Positions 8,331 through 17,488 are shown, numbered from the stretch's first letter. The stretch: DNA of 64,000 nt from Faecalibacter sp. LW9 (GCF_034661295.1 NZ_CP141062.1:434001-498000), one strand, 5' to 3'. The notes: generated by a model from the sequence alone, not told the origin. Numbers and translations are program-made.

Positions 8331-8945
8331 ATGAAGAAAGTTATTTTATGGGCATTACTTTTAAGTCCAATAATAAGTATAGCTCAAAATTCATTGGGTG
8401 TAAAAGTAGGGGCACAGACTACAGGGATTAACAATGCTATAAAAGGTGATAACCAAAATGGATTTGGAGCTTATGTAGGAGTGTTAACAGATTTTAAATT
8501 AGATGATAAATTTAGTTTTCAACCAGAAATATTGTATTCTTATCAAACATTTAATAATGTAAAGATTAATTTACATGAATTAACAGGAGCACCTTTGTAT
8601 GATAATAACTATCCAAGATTTGATGAAAATTATAAAGTGCATTTTATCAAGTTGCCATTATTATTAAAATATCAACCTAAAAAATTATATTTTGAATTTG
8701 GAGGAGAACTTGGATATAATTTGTCAAGTAAATTGAAATTTGAAGATTATTTAAATGAATATCCTACATTTTCTGGAAAATTAGATAATGTAAATAAAAT
8801 ACAATTTGCGGCTTTATTGGGATCTGGATATCAAATTGACGAAAAGTTAGGAATAGGACTTCGCGTGGGTTGGGGATTGACAAAGTTTATAGAGAATTAT
8901 TATATCAAAAACTTTAACGTTTCAGCAGGAATTAGTTACAAATGA
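8331..8945 (+). CDS. Outer-membrane beta-barrel (porin-like/PorT-type) protein
   Basis: A 204-residue exported protein with signal peptide MKKVILWALLLSPIISIAQ followed by alternating beta strands (GVKVGAQTTGI, FGAYVGVLTDF, FQPEILYSYQT, IKLPLLLKYQ, LYFEFGGELGYNL), the pattern of small barrel proteins common in Bacteroidota. Function unknown. The present stop codon TGA (8943-8945) appears to be the first three bases of the downstream IS3 element. With the IS removed and one AAA target copy kept, the gene would read SYKI-stop, so insertion cost one terminal residue and separated the gene from its terminator at 10260. Confidence 0.75.
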   Translation: MKKVILWALLLSPIISIAQNSLGVKVGAQTTGINNAIKGDNQNGFGAYVGVLTDFKLDDKFSFQPEILYSYQTFNNVKINLHELTGAPLYDNNYPRFDENYKVHFIKLPLLLKYQPKKLYFEFGGELGYNLSSKLKFEDYLNEYPTFSGKLDNVNKIQFAALLGSGYQIDEKLGIGLRVGWGLTKFIENYYIKNFNVSAGISYK

Positions 8946-8982
8946 CTAGTCCTAAAATAGATTGACAGTTATTAAACAATAT

Positions 8983-9798
8983 TTATATCCGAAGAGATTT
9001 TATTTCTTCGGATTTTTTGTGTCTCATTTCAGGGGTCTGCATATTGAGACTCAAATGAGGTCGTGTGTTATTATAAAGATACACACTTTGTTCTACCATT
9101 TTGGTTAATTCAGTAATATCTTTTGTTTTTTCGATTAAAAACTCTTGTTTCAATATCCCATTAATTCTTTCCGCTAAAGCATTTTGATAACAATCATAGC
9201 CGTCTGTCATCGATGGTATGATCTGATTTTGTTTTAAAATTGTCTGATAATATTCCGAGCAATACTGTAAGCCTCTATCCGAATGATGGATTAATTTCTC
9301 ATTATTTATTCTATTTTTAATAGCCATTTTTAGCGCTATAGATACATTTTCCGCATTCATATTTTCACTTACAGAATAACCCATTATTTTTCGACTATAA
9401 GCATCTGTCACTAAAGAAAGATAACAAACGGCTTGCTTGGTTTTTACATACGTTATATCACTTACAAAGACCTGTTCTGGTTTATTAATCTCTATTTCTT
9501 TGTATAAATTAGGATGTTTCCTTAACCAATGTTTAGAGAATGTGGTTCTTGTGTATTGTTTTTTAGGTGTTATAAGTAAATTTTCTCTTCTCAGATAATC
9601 AAACAAAGCATCTCGACCCATCTTTATGTTTAGCTCTTTTAGCTGTTCATTCAGAATATAATAAAGCTTTCGAGTTCCTATTCTTGGTAATTTTATTCGA
9701 ACTTCTAGAACTAATTTTTTAACCTGTAAAAGCTCTGATTCTCGAATAGAATGACGTTTTAGTGCAGCATAGAAACTTTGACGACTTAACCCAAGCAA
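8983..9798 (-). CDS. IS3-family transposase OrfB (DDE integrase domain)
   Basis: Catalytic part of the transposase. An N-terminal HTH_21-type segment (PRIGTRKLYYIL) is followed by the rve integrase core with the three acidic residues in SDITYV, HHSDRGLQY and ALAERINGILKQEF. The TTG at 9798 is nominal: the same frame is open further upstream (reading INISCSCRL) into the end of orfA, so the active protein is expected as an OrfAB fusion made by -1 frameshifting on the A run of the minus strand (9829-9833), just before the orfA stop. Confidence 0.9.
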   Translation of the reverse strand: MLGLSRQSFYAALKRHSIRESELLQVKKLVLEVRIKLPRIGTRKLYYILNEQLKELNIKMGRDALFDYLRRENLLITPKKQYTRTTFSKHWLRKHPNLYKEIEINKPEQVFVSDITYVKTKQAVCYLSLVTDAYSRKIMGYSVSENMNAENVSIALKMAIKNRINNEKLIHHSDRGLQYCSEYYQTILKQNQIIPSMTDGYDCYQNALAERINGILKQEFLIEKTKDITELTKMVEQSVYLYNNTRPHLSLNMQTPEMRHKKSEEIKSLRI

Positions 9799-9818
9799 TC
9801 GACATGAGCAAGAAATAT

Positions 9819-10208
9819 TTATTTCTTGTTTTTGGAGTTTGAGGATTGTTGGGTATTGTACTTTTTTCTGATTTGAGTACCAAGCTGTTCATCGGCTATA
9901 TCAATCATTGTGTTGAGAATTTTGACTCTTAGCTTTTCATCAGCCAATTCTTTTTCTAACCGTTTAATTTTTTGCGCTGGAGTTTCTTCTGATTTTGACA
10001 TAGTATGAATAATTGGTTTGCTCCAATCTAAGTTACCATATTTTCTGAGCCAAACCAAAACTGTACTTCTTCCTTGTATTCCATAGCATTTTTGAGCTTG
10101 TTTGTAAGTAAAGTCGCCTTTTTCTATTTGGGATACAACGGCTAATTTAAAGCCTAAGGTGTAATCGCGTTGTGTTCGCTTTTTTCTTTCTGAATCTGAT
10201 GAGTTCAT
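9819..10208 (-). CDS. IS3-family OrfA (helix-turn-helix/leucine zipper)
   Basis: A 129-residue basic protein with a helix-turn-helix (YTLGFKLAVVSQIEKGDFTYKQAQKCYGI) and a C-terminal coiled coil (IKRLEKELADEKLRVKILN), the usual DNA-binding and oligomerisation half of IS3 transposases. It ends in a lysine/asparagine-rich tail. The sequence TCC AAA AAC just before the stop is a plausible -1 slip site into orfB, although the first base is C rather than the ideal A. Confidence 0.9.
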   Translation of the reverse strand: MNSSDSERKKRTQRDYTLGFKLAVVSQIEKGDFTYKQAQKCYGIQGRSTVLVWLRKYGNLDWSKPIIHTMSKSEETPAQKIKRLEKELADEKLRVKILNTMIDIADEQLGTQIRKKYNTQQSSNSKNKK

Positions 10209-10259
10209 AATAAGTTGATTTTAGTGTCAACTTATTTCAGGACGGGACAAAAATATAAA

Positions 10260-10288
10260 AAAAAGCACTTCAATCGAAGTGCTTTTTT
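10260..10288. terminator. Bidirectional terminator between the barrel gene and the helicase gene
   Basis: Stem AAGCACTTC/GAAGTGCTT (10263-10271 with 10276-10284) is extended by A and T runs on the two sides. It serves the helicase gene on the minus strand; before IS3 insertion it would also have ended the 8331 gene. Confidence 0.85.
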
Positions 10289-10296
10289 AGCGGATA

Positions 10297-11526
10297 TTAT
10301 CTTCTGCGATCTCTACGATCACCTTTAGTCTTGAAAAATTCTTTCTTTGGACGGAATTTCGTTTTCGAGTTGCCTTGTTTTACTTCAGCATCGGGTTTTT
10401 TATGAAACTCTTTTGGTGTTTTAATGACCGTGACATAGGCCTAAATCAATTTCTCGATGTTCATTAAGTCTCCTTTTTCGTCTGCTGCACATAACGAAAT
10501 GGCTTTTCCTTCGCGACCTGCACGACCTGTACGACCAATACGGTGTACATAGGTTTCGGGTACATTTGGTAATTCATAATTGATTACATAAGGCAATTGG
10601 TCAATATCAATTCCACGCGCAGCAATATCTGTCGCAATTAAAACTTTTAATTTTTCCTCTTTGAAATCATTTAATGCGCGTTGACGTGCATTTTGCGATT
10701 TATCACCGTGGATAGCAGCCGATGGAATTCCAGCTTTTTCCAAATGTCTTACTAAGCGATTAGCCCCGTGTTTTGTACGGGTAAAGATTAAAGTACGTTC
10801 TTCGGGATGATCGTTTAAGATACTCACCAATAATTTAACCTTCATGTCCTTGTCCACATGGTAAACAAATTGTTCTACCGTTTCAGCAGTCGAAGAAACT
10901 GGCGTTACGCTTACTTCTTTTGGACGACGTAAAACAGAATGAGAGAATTTACGAATGGATTTAGGCATCGTTGCCGAGAAGAATAATGATTGTCTTTCTT
11001 TCGGGATGATTTCTAAAATCTTTTTAATTTCGTGTACAAATCCCATATCCAACATACGATCGGCTTCATCTAAAACAAAAATCTCAATTTGATTGATTTT
11101 TAAATGTCCTTGTCCAATCAAATCCAATAAACGACCTGGTGTAGCAATTAAGATATCAACACCGTTTTTAATCGCTCCAATTTGTGGATTTTGATTCACC
11201 CCACCAAAAATAGCAATGTGTTTTAGAGGTAAGTTTTTTCCGTATAATTTAAAGCTGTCATTAATCTGAATCGCTAACTCACGCGTTGGCGTCAAAATTA
11301 ATGTTCTTACTTTTTTTCCTTTGCTTGGAGTATTCGTTAAGTTTTGTAGAATGGGAATCGCAAATGATGCTGTTTTTCCAGTTCCCGTTTGTGCGCAACC
11401 TATAATGTCATTTCCTTCTAAAACTAAAGGAATAGACTGCTCCTGAATTTCTGTAGGTTCTGTATAACCTGCATCTTCAATGGCACTTAGGATAGGTGCG
11501 ATAATATTTAATTCTGTAAATTTCAT
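10297..11526 (-). pseudogene. DEAD-box RNA helicase (RhlE-like) with premature in-frame TAG
   Basis: ATP-dependent RNA helicase of the RhlE type, acting in RNA remodelling. Start at 11526 (MKFTELN) matches the family; an in-frame ATG at 11559 adds 11 residues. All motifs are present: Q motif (PTEIQEQSIP), AQTGTGKT, PTREL, TPGRL, DEAD, SAT, and HRIGRTGRAGREG. The first frame ends at TAG 10441-10443, just after EKLI. The same frame then continues for 48 residues of lysine/arginine-rich tail to TAA at 10297-10299. Such basic tails are typical of RhlE and help RNA binding. The helicase core is complete, so the product may still work without its tail. The cause of the stop is unresolved. Confidence 0.85.
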
Positions 11527-11678
11527 TTTATTGATTTGTGCTAATGCCTCAATGGACATTAATTTTTAAAGATTTAATCAATAAAAAATTTAGTAAAAGT
11601 AAAATAATTGTGTCCAAGGCAATGAACAAAGGGAATTTTCGCAACAAACTAAATTGCTATTGATTATAAAAAAGAGGG

Positions 11679-11703
11679 AAAGCACTTCTCGATGAAGTGC
11701 TTT
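11679..11703 (-). terminator. Terminator downstream of rluD
   Basis: Perfect 10-bp stem (11679-11688 with 11694-11703) and a five-base loop. On the minus strand it is followed by CCCTC and then T6, so the T run is slightly displaced. It begins 20 bases after the rluD stop. Confidence 0.65.
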
Positions 11704-11723
11704 ATCTCAATATGTAGATTGAA

Positions 11724-12815
11724 TTAATCTTTCAATTCTTTTGCATTTCGATCAATTGGTTCATCAGGCTCTGAAGCGTGAACTGAATTAATCGAATAAT
11801 TTCTCCATCTTTCGATAATATCGACCATATCTGCTGGTAATGGCGACTCAAAAGACATTCTTTCCCCTGTCGTTGGATGATCAAATCCAAGGGTACGGGC
11901 ATGTAAAGCTTGACGTGGACAAGCAGCAAAACAGTTATCCACAAATTGTTTGTATTTGTTGAAGGTTGTTCCTTTTAAAATACGATCTCCACCATAGCGG
12001 GCATCGTTAAATAATGGATGACCTAAATGTTTAAAGTGCGCACGAATTTGATGCGTACGACCGGTTTCTAATTTACATTCCACTAAAGTTACATAAGAGA
12101 AATTCTCGATCACTTTGTAGTGTGTCACCGCATGTTTCCCTTGCTCTCCATCAGGGAATACAGCCATTTGCATACGGTCTTTTAAGTGACGACCAATGTG
12201 TCCTGTAATTGTACCATGATCTTCTGCTAAAACACCCCAAACAATCGCGTTGTATAAACGATCTGTTGTGTGGTTGGCGAATTGCTCGGCTAAAGAAGTC
12301 ATCGCTACTTCAGTCTTTGCAATTACCAATAATCCAGAAGTATCTTTATCGATACGGTGAACTAATCCTGGACGTTCCATCTGATCCGACATTGATGGTA
12401 AATTGTCAAAATGGAATTTTAAGGCATTCACTAAAGTTCCTCTGTAATTTCCATGTCCTGGGTGAACCACCATTCCAGGTTCTTTATCAATAACTACAAC
12501 TTGATCATCTTCGTAAACGATATTTAATGGAATATCTTCTGCTAAAACTTCGTTCTCACGGGGAGGAGTTTCTAACATAATCTGAATAAAATCGCCAGGC
12601 TTTACTTTATAGTTCGATTTTACGGGTTCATTATTCACTAAGATATTCCCGTTCTCAGCAGCTTGTTGAATTTTATTTCGCGTCGCATTCTCAATTCTTA
12701 CCATTAAGAACTTGTCTATACGCAATAACGATTGACCTTTGTCAACCGTTATTGAGAAATGCTCGTATAATTTATTGTTGTCTTCTTCTAAGAAGTCTTC
12801 AAAATCTTCAGTCAT
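11724..12815 (-). CDS. rluD: RluA/RluD-family 23S rRNA pseudouridine synthase
   Basis: A 363-residue pseudouridine synthase. An N-terminal S4 RNA-binding domain (LLRIDKFLMVRIENATRNKIQQA) is followed by the catalytic domain with the HRIDKDTSGLLVIAKT motif, whose aspartate is catalytic, and GRTHQIRAHFKHLGHPL. Modification of 23S rRNA is inferred from family resemblance to RluD. The C-terminal tail is longer than in E. coli. It starts 10 bases after the PASTA gene, so the two form an operon, a common Bacteroidota arrangement next to ddl. Confidence 0.88.
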   Translation of the reverse strand: MTEDFEDFLEEDNNKLYEHFSITVDKGQSLLRIDKFLMVRIENATRNKIQQAAENGNILVNNEPVKSNYKVKPGDFIQIMLETPPRENEVLAEDIPLNIVYEDDQVVVIDKEPGMVVHPGHGNYRGTLVNALKFHFDNLPSMSDQMERPGLVHRIDKDTSGLLVIAKTEVAMTSLAEQFANHTTDRLYNAIVWGVLAEDHGTITGHIGRHLKDRMQMAVFPDGEQGKHAVTHYKVIENFSYVTLVECKLETGRTHQIRAHFKHLGHPLFNDARYGGDRILKGTTFNKYKQFVDNCFAACPRQALHARTLGFDHPTTGERMSFESPLPADMVDIIERWRNYSINSVHASEPDEPIDRNAKELKD

Positions 12816-12825
12816 TTATTCTTTC

Positions 12826-13773
12826 TTATTCAATAATAATCTCTTCTTCAACTACAGTCGGTGCACTAGGCACAGCTGGTGTAGTTTGAATTTGCTCTTC
12901 CTGTTTAGGTTGAGGATTATTTTTATTTAACATATCTAAGTAGCGCGATCCTTGGATTGTATCTTCACCAAATTTCTTGTATTGAAGATCTAATTCTTTG
13001 ATACGATCTTTTAACTCAGCCATTGTTTTGTTGGATAACCAAATGTCAATTGGTTGTCCTTGATCATAAGCATCTCCACTGAATGGGAATTGATAAACAA
13101 TTCGTGCTCCAATAGTATCTCTACTTTCCCCTAAGAATTTGATTTGTCCCACTTCGAAGAAGTTATCTTTAATCATTTTCTTTGCATCAGTTAAGTTTAA
13201 TCCGACTAAGTGAGGGGTACGAACTCCAGTTAACATTCCACGACCTAAAACTAAATCAACCACTGCAAAGCGAGGTAAAATATCTCCAGGTTTTAAAACT
13301 TTACCGTTGTAGATAATTTTAAGGACAGCATCTTTAGCAATATCTGGTTCATAAATAATATTCCCAACTTTCAATCCTGAAATATCCAATTGAGTTAAAG
13401 CCAATCGTTTAGACTTTCCAATTAAGTCAGGTAACTCTACCGGACGATGTGTTTTAGGATTTGCTTTTATAAAAATTCGTCGTCCTTCTTTTACTTTAGC
13501 GCTTAATGAAGGGTAATAATCTATTACGGCATAAGGTTTTACAGTAGGATCGAAACGAACAGAATCGACTTCATACGTAAGCCCCAAATCATCTAAAATT
13601 TGAGTAGCTTGTTGGATATTCATATTCGATAAATCAGGTACTTCCACGTATTCATTGTGGTTGGTGTAACTTGATAACCAAATATTAAATACAAAATGAT
13701 ACAGTCCGTAAGAGAGTGCAACGATAATAATTGCGTTAAGCACAACTTTTAGAATTGATTTCGCTGAATTCAT
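12826..13773 (-). CDS. PASTA-domain membrane protein
   Basis: A 315-residue protein with one N-terminal transmembrane segment (VVLNAIIIVALSYGLYHFVF) and three PASTA repeats outside: VPDLSNMNIQQATQILDDLGL, LPDLIGKSKRLALTQL and TPHLVGLNLTDAKKMI. A proline/glutamine-rich tail follows. PASTA domains bind peptidoglycan fragments in kinases and PBPs of Firmicutes and Actinobacteria. Here no kinase or transpeptidase domain is attached, so a structural or sensing role at the wall is only inference. The nearby divergent ddl fits a cell-wall context. Confidence 0.85.
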   Translation of the reverse strand: MNSAKSILKVVLNAIIIVALSYGLYHFVFNIWLSSYTNHNEYVEVPDLSNMNIQQATQILDDLGLTYEVDSVRFDPTVKPYAVIDYYPSLSAKVKEGRRIFIKANPKTHRPVELPDLIGKSKRLALTQLDISGLKVGNIIYEPDIAKDAVLKIIYNGKVLKPGDILPRFAVVDLVLGRGMLTGVRTPHLVGLNLTDAKKMIKDNFFEVGQIKFLGESRDTIGARIVYQFPFSGDAYDQGQPIDIWLSNKTMAELKDRIKELDLQYKKFGEDTIQGSRYLDMLNKNNPQPKQEEQIQTTPAVPSAPTVVEEEIIIE

Positions 13774-13792
13774 TGATCTTATTAATAACGTA

Positions 13793-13844
13793 CAAATATA
13801 GTTTAAAAATAATATTAATGATTATTATCAAAGTTCTATATTTG
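13793..13844. promoter_or_regulatory. Divergent promoters for PASTA-rluD and ddl-coaD
   Basis: TATATTTG occurs on the minus strand at 13800-13793, 20 bases before the PASTA start, and on the plus strand at 13837-13844, 21 bases before ddl. Both match TAnnTTTG fully. No good TTG -33 element was found for either. Confidence 0.6.
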
Positions 13845-13864
13845 AATAAATTTAATTTCTAATC

Positions 13865-14854
13865 ATGTTAAAAGTAGCAGTAGTCGCAGGAGGTTATTCA
13901 GATGAGAGCGTTATCTCACTGAAAAGTTGCGAATTAATCTACGCAAGTTTAAATGCTGAAAAGTACGAAAGAACGCGTGTTCGTATTTTAAAAGAAGGTT
14001 GGTATGCTGAGATTGAGGGGGGAAAATATCCCATTCAGAAAGAAGATTTCAGCTTTATGAAAAATGGTGAAAAATATACTTTCGACGTTGTCTTTAATAC
14101 CATTCATGGGACTCCAGGTGAAGATGGATATTTACAAGCCTATTTCGAATTGATTGGTTTACCTTATACAGGATGTCCATTTTATCAATCGGCCTTAACA
14201 TTTAACAAAAAGGACTGTATTGCTGCCTTAAGTAAATATGGAATTCCTCATGCTAAATCCGTTTATATTCAAAAAGACGGTGATTATTCTGTAGAAGAGA
14301 TTATTCAGACAGTTGGTCTTCCATGTTTTGTGAAACCAAATCGTTCGGGGTCTTCTTTAGGAATTTCAAGAGTAAATAAAGCAGAAGATTTTGAAGCTGC
14401 TTTAGACAAAGCTTTTGCAGAAGACAAAGAAGTGCTAATCGAATCGTTCTTAGATGGAATTGAGGTATCTGTAGGGGTATTGAATTACCAAGGAGCGATT
14501 AAAGTGGTTGGAATTACAGAAATTGTTTCTGAAAATGAATTCTTTGATTATGAAGCCAAATATGAAGGGAAATCTCAAGAAATAACACCTGCACGTATTC
14601 CAGAAGAAGTTACGAAAAGAGTAGAAGAGGTCGCTAAAAAAGCTTATTCTTCTTTAAATATGACTGGTTTCTCTCGTTCGGAATATATTATTGTTGATGG
14701 AGAACCGCATTTTATAGAAATGAATACATTACCAGGTTTCTCTCCAGCGAGTATCTTTCCCCAACAAGCCGCTTATTCTAAAATTGAATTATCCGATTTG
14801 ATGGATAGTGAAATTGAATTGGCATTAAACAGAAAATCACCATGGCAAGAATAG
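13865..14854 (+). CDS. ddl: D-alanine--D-alanine ligase
   Basis: Cytoplasmic ATP-grasp enzyme that joins two D-alanines for the peptidoglycan stem peptide. The 329 residues include the N-terminal VVAGGYSDESVISLKS loop, HGTPGEDGYLQ, the nucleotide-binding VKPNRSGSSLGISRV loop, ESFLDGIEVSVGVL and the metal-binding FIEMNTLPGFSP motif. The GYSDE loop differs from the GGxSxE of enterobacteria but keeps the catalytic glutamate and serine. It overlaps the start of coaD by 13 bases, so the pair is translationally coupled. Confidence 0.95.
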   Translation: MLKVAVVAGGYSDESVISLKSCELIYASLNAEKYERTRVRILKEGWYAEIEGGKYPIQKEDFSFMKNGEKYTFDVVFNTIHGTPGEDGYLQAYFELIGLPYTGCPFYQSALTFNKKDCIAALSKYGIPHAKSVYIQKDGDYSVEEIIQTVGLPCFVKPNRSGSSLGISRVNKAEDFEAALDKAFAEDKEVLIESFLDGIEVSVGVLNYQGAIKVVGITEIVSENEFFDYEAKYEGKSQEITPARIPEEVTKRVEEVAKKAYSSLNMTGFSRSEYIIVDGEPHFIEMNTLPGFSPASIFPQQAAYSKIELSDLMDSEIELALNRKSPWQE

Positions 14855-15309
14855 CAGTATTTCCAGGGTCTTTTGATCCCATTACCATTGGACATATCGA
14901 TATTATTGAGCGAGCAGTTCCGCTATTCGATAAAATTATCGTTGCCATTGGAACCAATTCTTCAAAGAACTATATGTTCTCACTGGAGCAACGCAAGGAA
15001 TTTATTGCACAATCGGTGGCCAAATATGAAAACGTTGAGGTTGATGTCTATGAAGGATTAACAGTTGACTATTGTCGTGAAAAAGATGCACGCTTTATTT
15101 TAAGAGGTTTAAGAAATCCTGCTGACTTCGAATTTGAGAAAGCAATTGCACATACCAATCGTGCGATTACCAATCATGATATTGAAACGATATTTTTGTT
15201 AACATCTTCAGGAAAAGCATATATTTCCTCAAGTATTGTACGTGATGTAATGCGCAATGGAGGAAACTATACGATTTTAGTTCCTGATGTTGTTCGATAC
15301 GAACCTTAA
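14842..15309 (+). CDS. coaD: Phosphopantetheine adenylyltransferase
   Basis: Transfers AMP to 4'-phosphopantetheine, the penultimate step of coenzyme A synthesis. It is a 155-residue nucleotidyltransferase with the N-terminal GSFDPITIGHIDII motif (T/HxGH), RGLRNPADFEFE and the C-terminal SSSIVRDV motif. Normal length and start; ATG overlaps the end of ddl. The hairpin 25 bases downstream that looks like its terminator is also the left end of an IS1182-like element. Confidence 0.95.
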   Translation: MARIAVFPGSFDPITIGHIDIIERAVPLFDKIIVAIGTNSSKNYMFSLEQRKEFIAQSVAKYENVEVDVYEGLTVDYCREKDARFILRGLRNPADFEFEKAIAHTNRAITNHDIETIFLLTSSGKAYISSSIVRDVMRNGGNYTILVPDVVRYEP

Positions 15310-15332
15310 TACAATAAAGGAATAATCATAAA

Positions 15333-17088
15333 AAAGAAGCTGTCTCAAAACTAGACAGCTTCTTTTTTTTCTTTTTAGAATATATATGTTCTTGTATAGT
15401 TGGATTTTTACTGTAGTTTTTGTAAATTTAATGTAAGAATTCCATCTATTTCTCTATGAATTTCAAGCATTACAATCAGCGTCAAACCGCACTTTTTCCT
15501 TATTCGTTTGACGACTTAATTTCAGAAAAACATCCTGTTCGGGTAGTTGATCAAGTTGTAGAGTCCATTAATATCCAACCACTATTAAAAGCCTACAGTA
15601 AAGAAGGTAATCCGGTTATCATCCAAAAATGTTATTAAAGGTGATGATTTATGCTTATATGAGTAATGTTTATTCTTCACGAAAAATAGAGTTGGCTATC
15701 AGAGAAAACATCAACTTTATGTGGCTTACGGGAATGAGCACTGTGGATCACAATACCATTAACCGATTTAGAAGTGATAAATTAAAAGATAGTTTTAAAG
15801 AAATCTTTAAACAAGTGGTCATGATGCTGGCAGAGGAAGGATTGATTTCAATGAAACAAATTTATACCGATGGCACAAAAATAGAAGCTCAGGCAGGCAG
15901 ATACACTTTTGTTTGGGGTAAAAGCATTAAAACCAACAAAGCTAAAATGCTTACTCAGTTAGAAGACTTATGGAATTATGCCCAAAGTATATCTAATGAT
16001 GACGATCCTGATACCGAACCGCCTCAGTTCAAGGAAATCAGTCAGGAAGTGATCCAAAAAACCGTTAAACAGATAGATACCAAATTATCGGGTAATGAAA
16101 AAGCTTCCAAGAAATCTAAAGCAAAACTGCGTTACATCAAACAAAATTTTGAAAAAATCTTCGCAAATATGAAGAACAAGAAGCTATTTTAGGCGAAAGA
16201 AACTCATACAGCAAAACAGATCCTGATGCAACTTTTATGCGTATGAAAGAAGATCATATGCAAAACGGACAGTTAAAACCTGGTTACAACGCCCAAATAT
16301 CAACAGAAAACCAAATCATTATTAATTACACTTTACATCAAAACCCTACAGATACCAAAACTTTAAAGCCACACTTAGAAAATCTTAAAGAAACTTATGG
16401 GGTAGAAATCTTTAAAAAAATAGAAAACATTACAGCCGATGCAGGCTATGGGAGCGAAGAAAACTACGATTACCTTGAAAAAGAAGAGCTGACCGCTTAT
16501 GTGAAGTACAATACTTTTGAAAAAGAACAAGATAAAAATTACCAAAAAAAACACAAAACCTTTAGCAAAGAAAACCTTTATTACAACCAAGAAGAAGATT
16601 ATTATGTGTGTCCGATTGGTCAGAAAATGCACAAAACCCATGAAAGCACAAAAACAACCCAAGCCGGATATATACAGCAATTATCGCATTATCAGGCTCA
16701 AAATTGCGAAGGATGTCCGCTGCGGGGAGTCTGCTTTAAAGCTCAGGGGAACCGAAGTATAGAACGCAATCATAACCTTGAAAGACATAAAGAAAAAATC
16801 AGGGAATTACTCACAAGTCAAACGGGAATACAAAAAAGGAAACAACGCTCTGCCGATGTAGAGCCTGTATTTGCCCAAATGAAACACAACAACAATTTTA
16901 GAAGATTTTCGTTAAAAGGAATCCAAAAAACCGAGTTAGAATTCGGATTAATGGCTTTAGCACACAACTTAAGAAAGAAAATTGCTGCATAAGGGCAATT
17001 TTACCCTTTTCTAAAATGATGAAATTTTATTGGAAATTAATTCAAATAAAAAAACCGCCTCAAATTTTAATATTGAGACGGCTTCTTT
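15333..17088 (+). mobile_element. IS1182-like insertion sequence, second copy
   Basis: The left end AAAGAAGCTGTCTCAA (15333 onward) and the complement of the right end, AAAGAAGCCGTCTCAA (ending 17088), form a terminal inverted repeat with one difference. Each end is itself part of a hairpin: 15335-15345 pairs perfectly with 15353-15363, and 17055-17063 pairs with 17073-17081 with one mismatch. Between them lies a single transposase gene in three frames. No clear target duplication was seen. The first copy's right end at 861-873 shows the same repeat. Confidence 0.7.
15456..16992 (+). pseudogene. IS1182-like transposase broken by two frameshifts
   Basis: The protein is readable in three segments. 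Segment 1 (15456-15638) shifts near 15612: AATCCGGTTATC would need one more G to read NPGYHPKMLLKV. Segment 2 (from 15629) shifts near 16152, where one more A in the A run after TTTTG gives NFEKNLRKYEEQEAIL. Segment 3 runs to 16992. Rejoined, the product is about 510 residues, normal for IS1182. It has an N-terminal DUF772-type region, DAGYGSEEN, the CPIG and CEGCPLRGVC cysteine cluster and DVEPVFAQ. Both defects are one-base losses in homopolymers, so they may be sequencing errors rather than decay. Confidence 0.85.
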
Positions 17089-17165
17089 ATTTTCAATGAA
17101 GATTAAACCTTTTTTTAAAATCGTTGTCTAAAAGGTATAGAGTTTTGATTAAAAATATTTTGATA

Positions 17166-17474
17166 ATGAGATATGTATTAAAAAATTTGATGTTTGTAGG
17201 TTTATTTACCCTATCGTTGAGTGCGATGGCTCAAACCAATAAAAGCAATTCGGAGAAATTCGAAACCTTTAAACGCGAAATGGATTTAACGGATGCACAA
17301 GTGCTTAAAATAAAAGCGATTAAAGATAAATATGCGGCCGAAAAACAAGAATTAAAAAATCGTTTAAATGAAATTCGAACAAAAGAGTTAGAAGAAATTG
17401 ATCGATTATATACGCCAGAGCAAAAAGCAAAATTAAAAGCCATTTTAGAACGTCATAAATCTCAAAAGAAATAA
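17166..17474 (+). CDS. Small periplasmic Spy/CpxP-like helical protein
   Basis: The start at 17166 gives a proper signal peptide (MRYVLKNLMFVGLFTLSLSAMAQ); an in-frame upstream start at 17124 would put 14 polar residues before it. The mature part, about 80 residues, is highly charged and helical, with MDLTDAQVLKIKAIKDKY and LYTPEQKAKLKAI. These resemble the LTxxQ motifs of Spy/CpxP periplasmic chaperones. That likeness is weak, so the function is tentative. Single gene with its own terminator. Confidence 0.65.
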   Translation: MRYVLKNLMFVGLFTLSLSAMAQTNKSNSEKFETFKREMDLTDAQVLKIKAIKDKYAAEKQELKNRLNEIRTKELEEIDRLYTPEQKAKLKAILERHKSQKK

Positions 17475-17488
17475 TAACATAATAAAAA

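Larger units (their letters stand above)
8943..10249 (-). mobile_element. IS3-family insertion sequence, intact, 1307 bp
   Basis: Two minus-strand ORFs (orfA 10208-9819, orfB 9798-8983) lie between imperfect terminal inverted repeats. Left end TGACTAGTCCTAAAATAG (8943 onward) matches the complement of the right end, TGTCCCGTCCTGAAATAA (ending 10249), and the similarity continues to TTGACA. Both ends start with TG, as in many IS3 elements. AAA occurs on each side (8940-8942 and 10250-10252), fitting a 3-bp target duplication. Both reading frames and ends look undamaged. Confidence 0.85.

Noticed and set aside
16375-16680. 101-codon Phe/Ile-rich frame antisense to the IS transposase
   Set aside because: It is the mirror of a lysine/glutamate-rich coding stretch; no start context or family.
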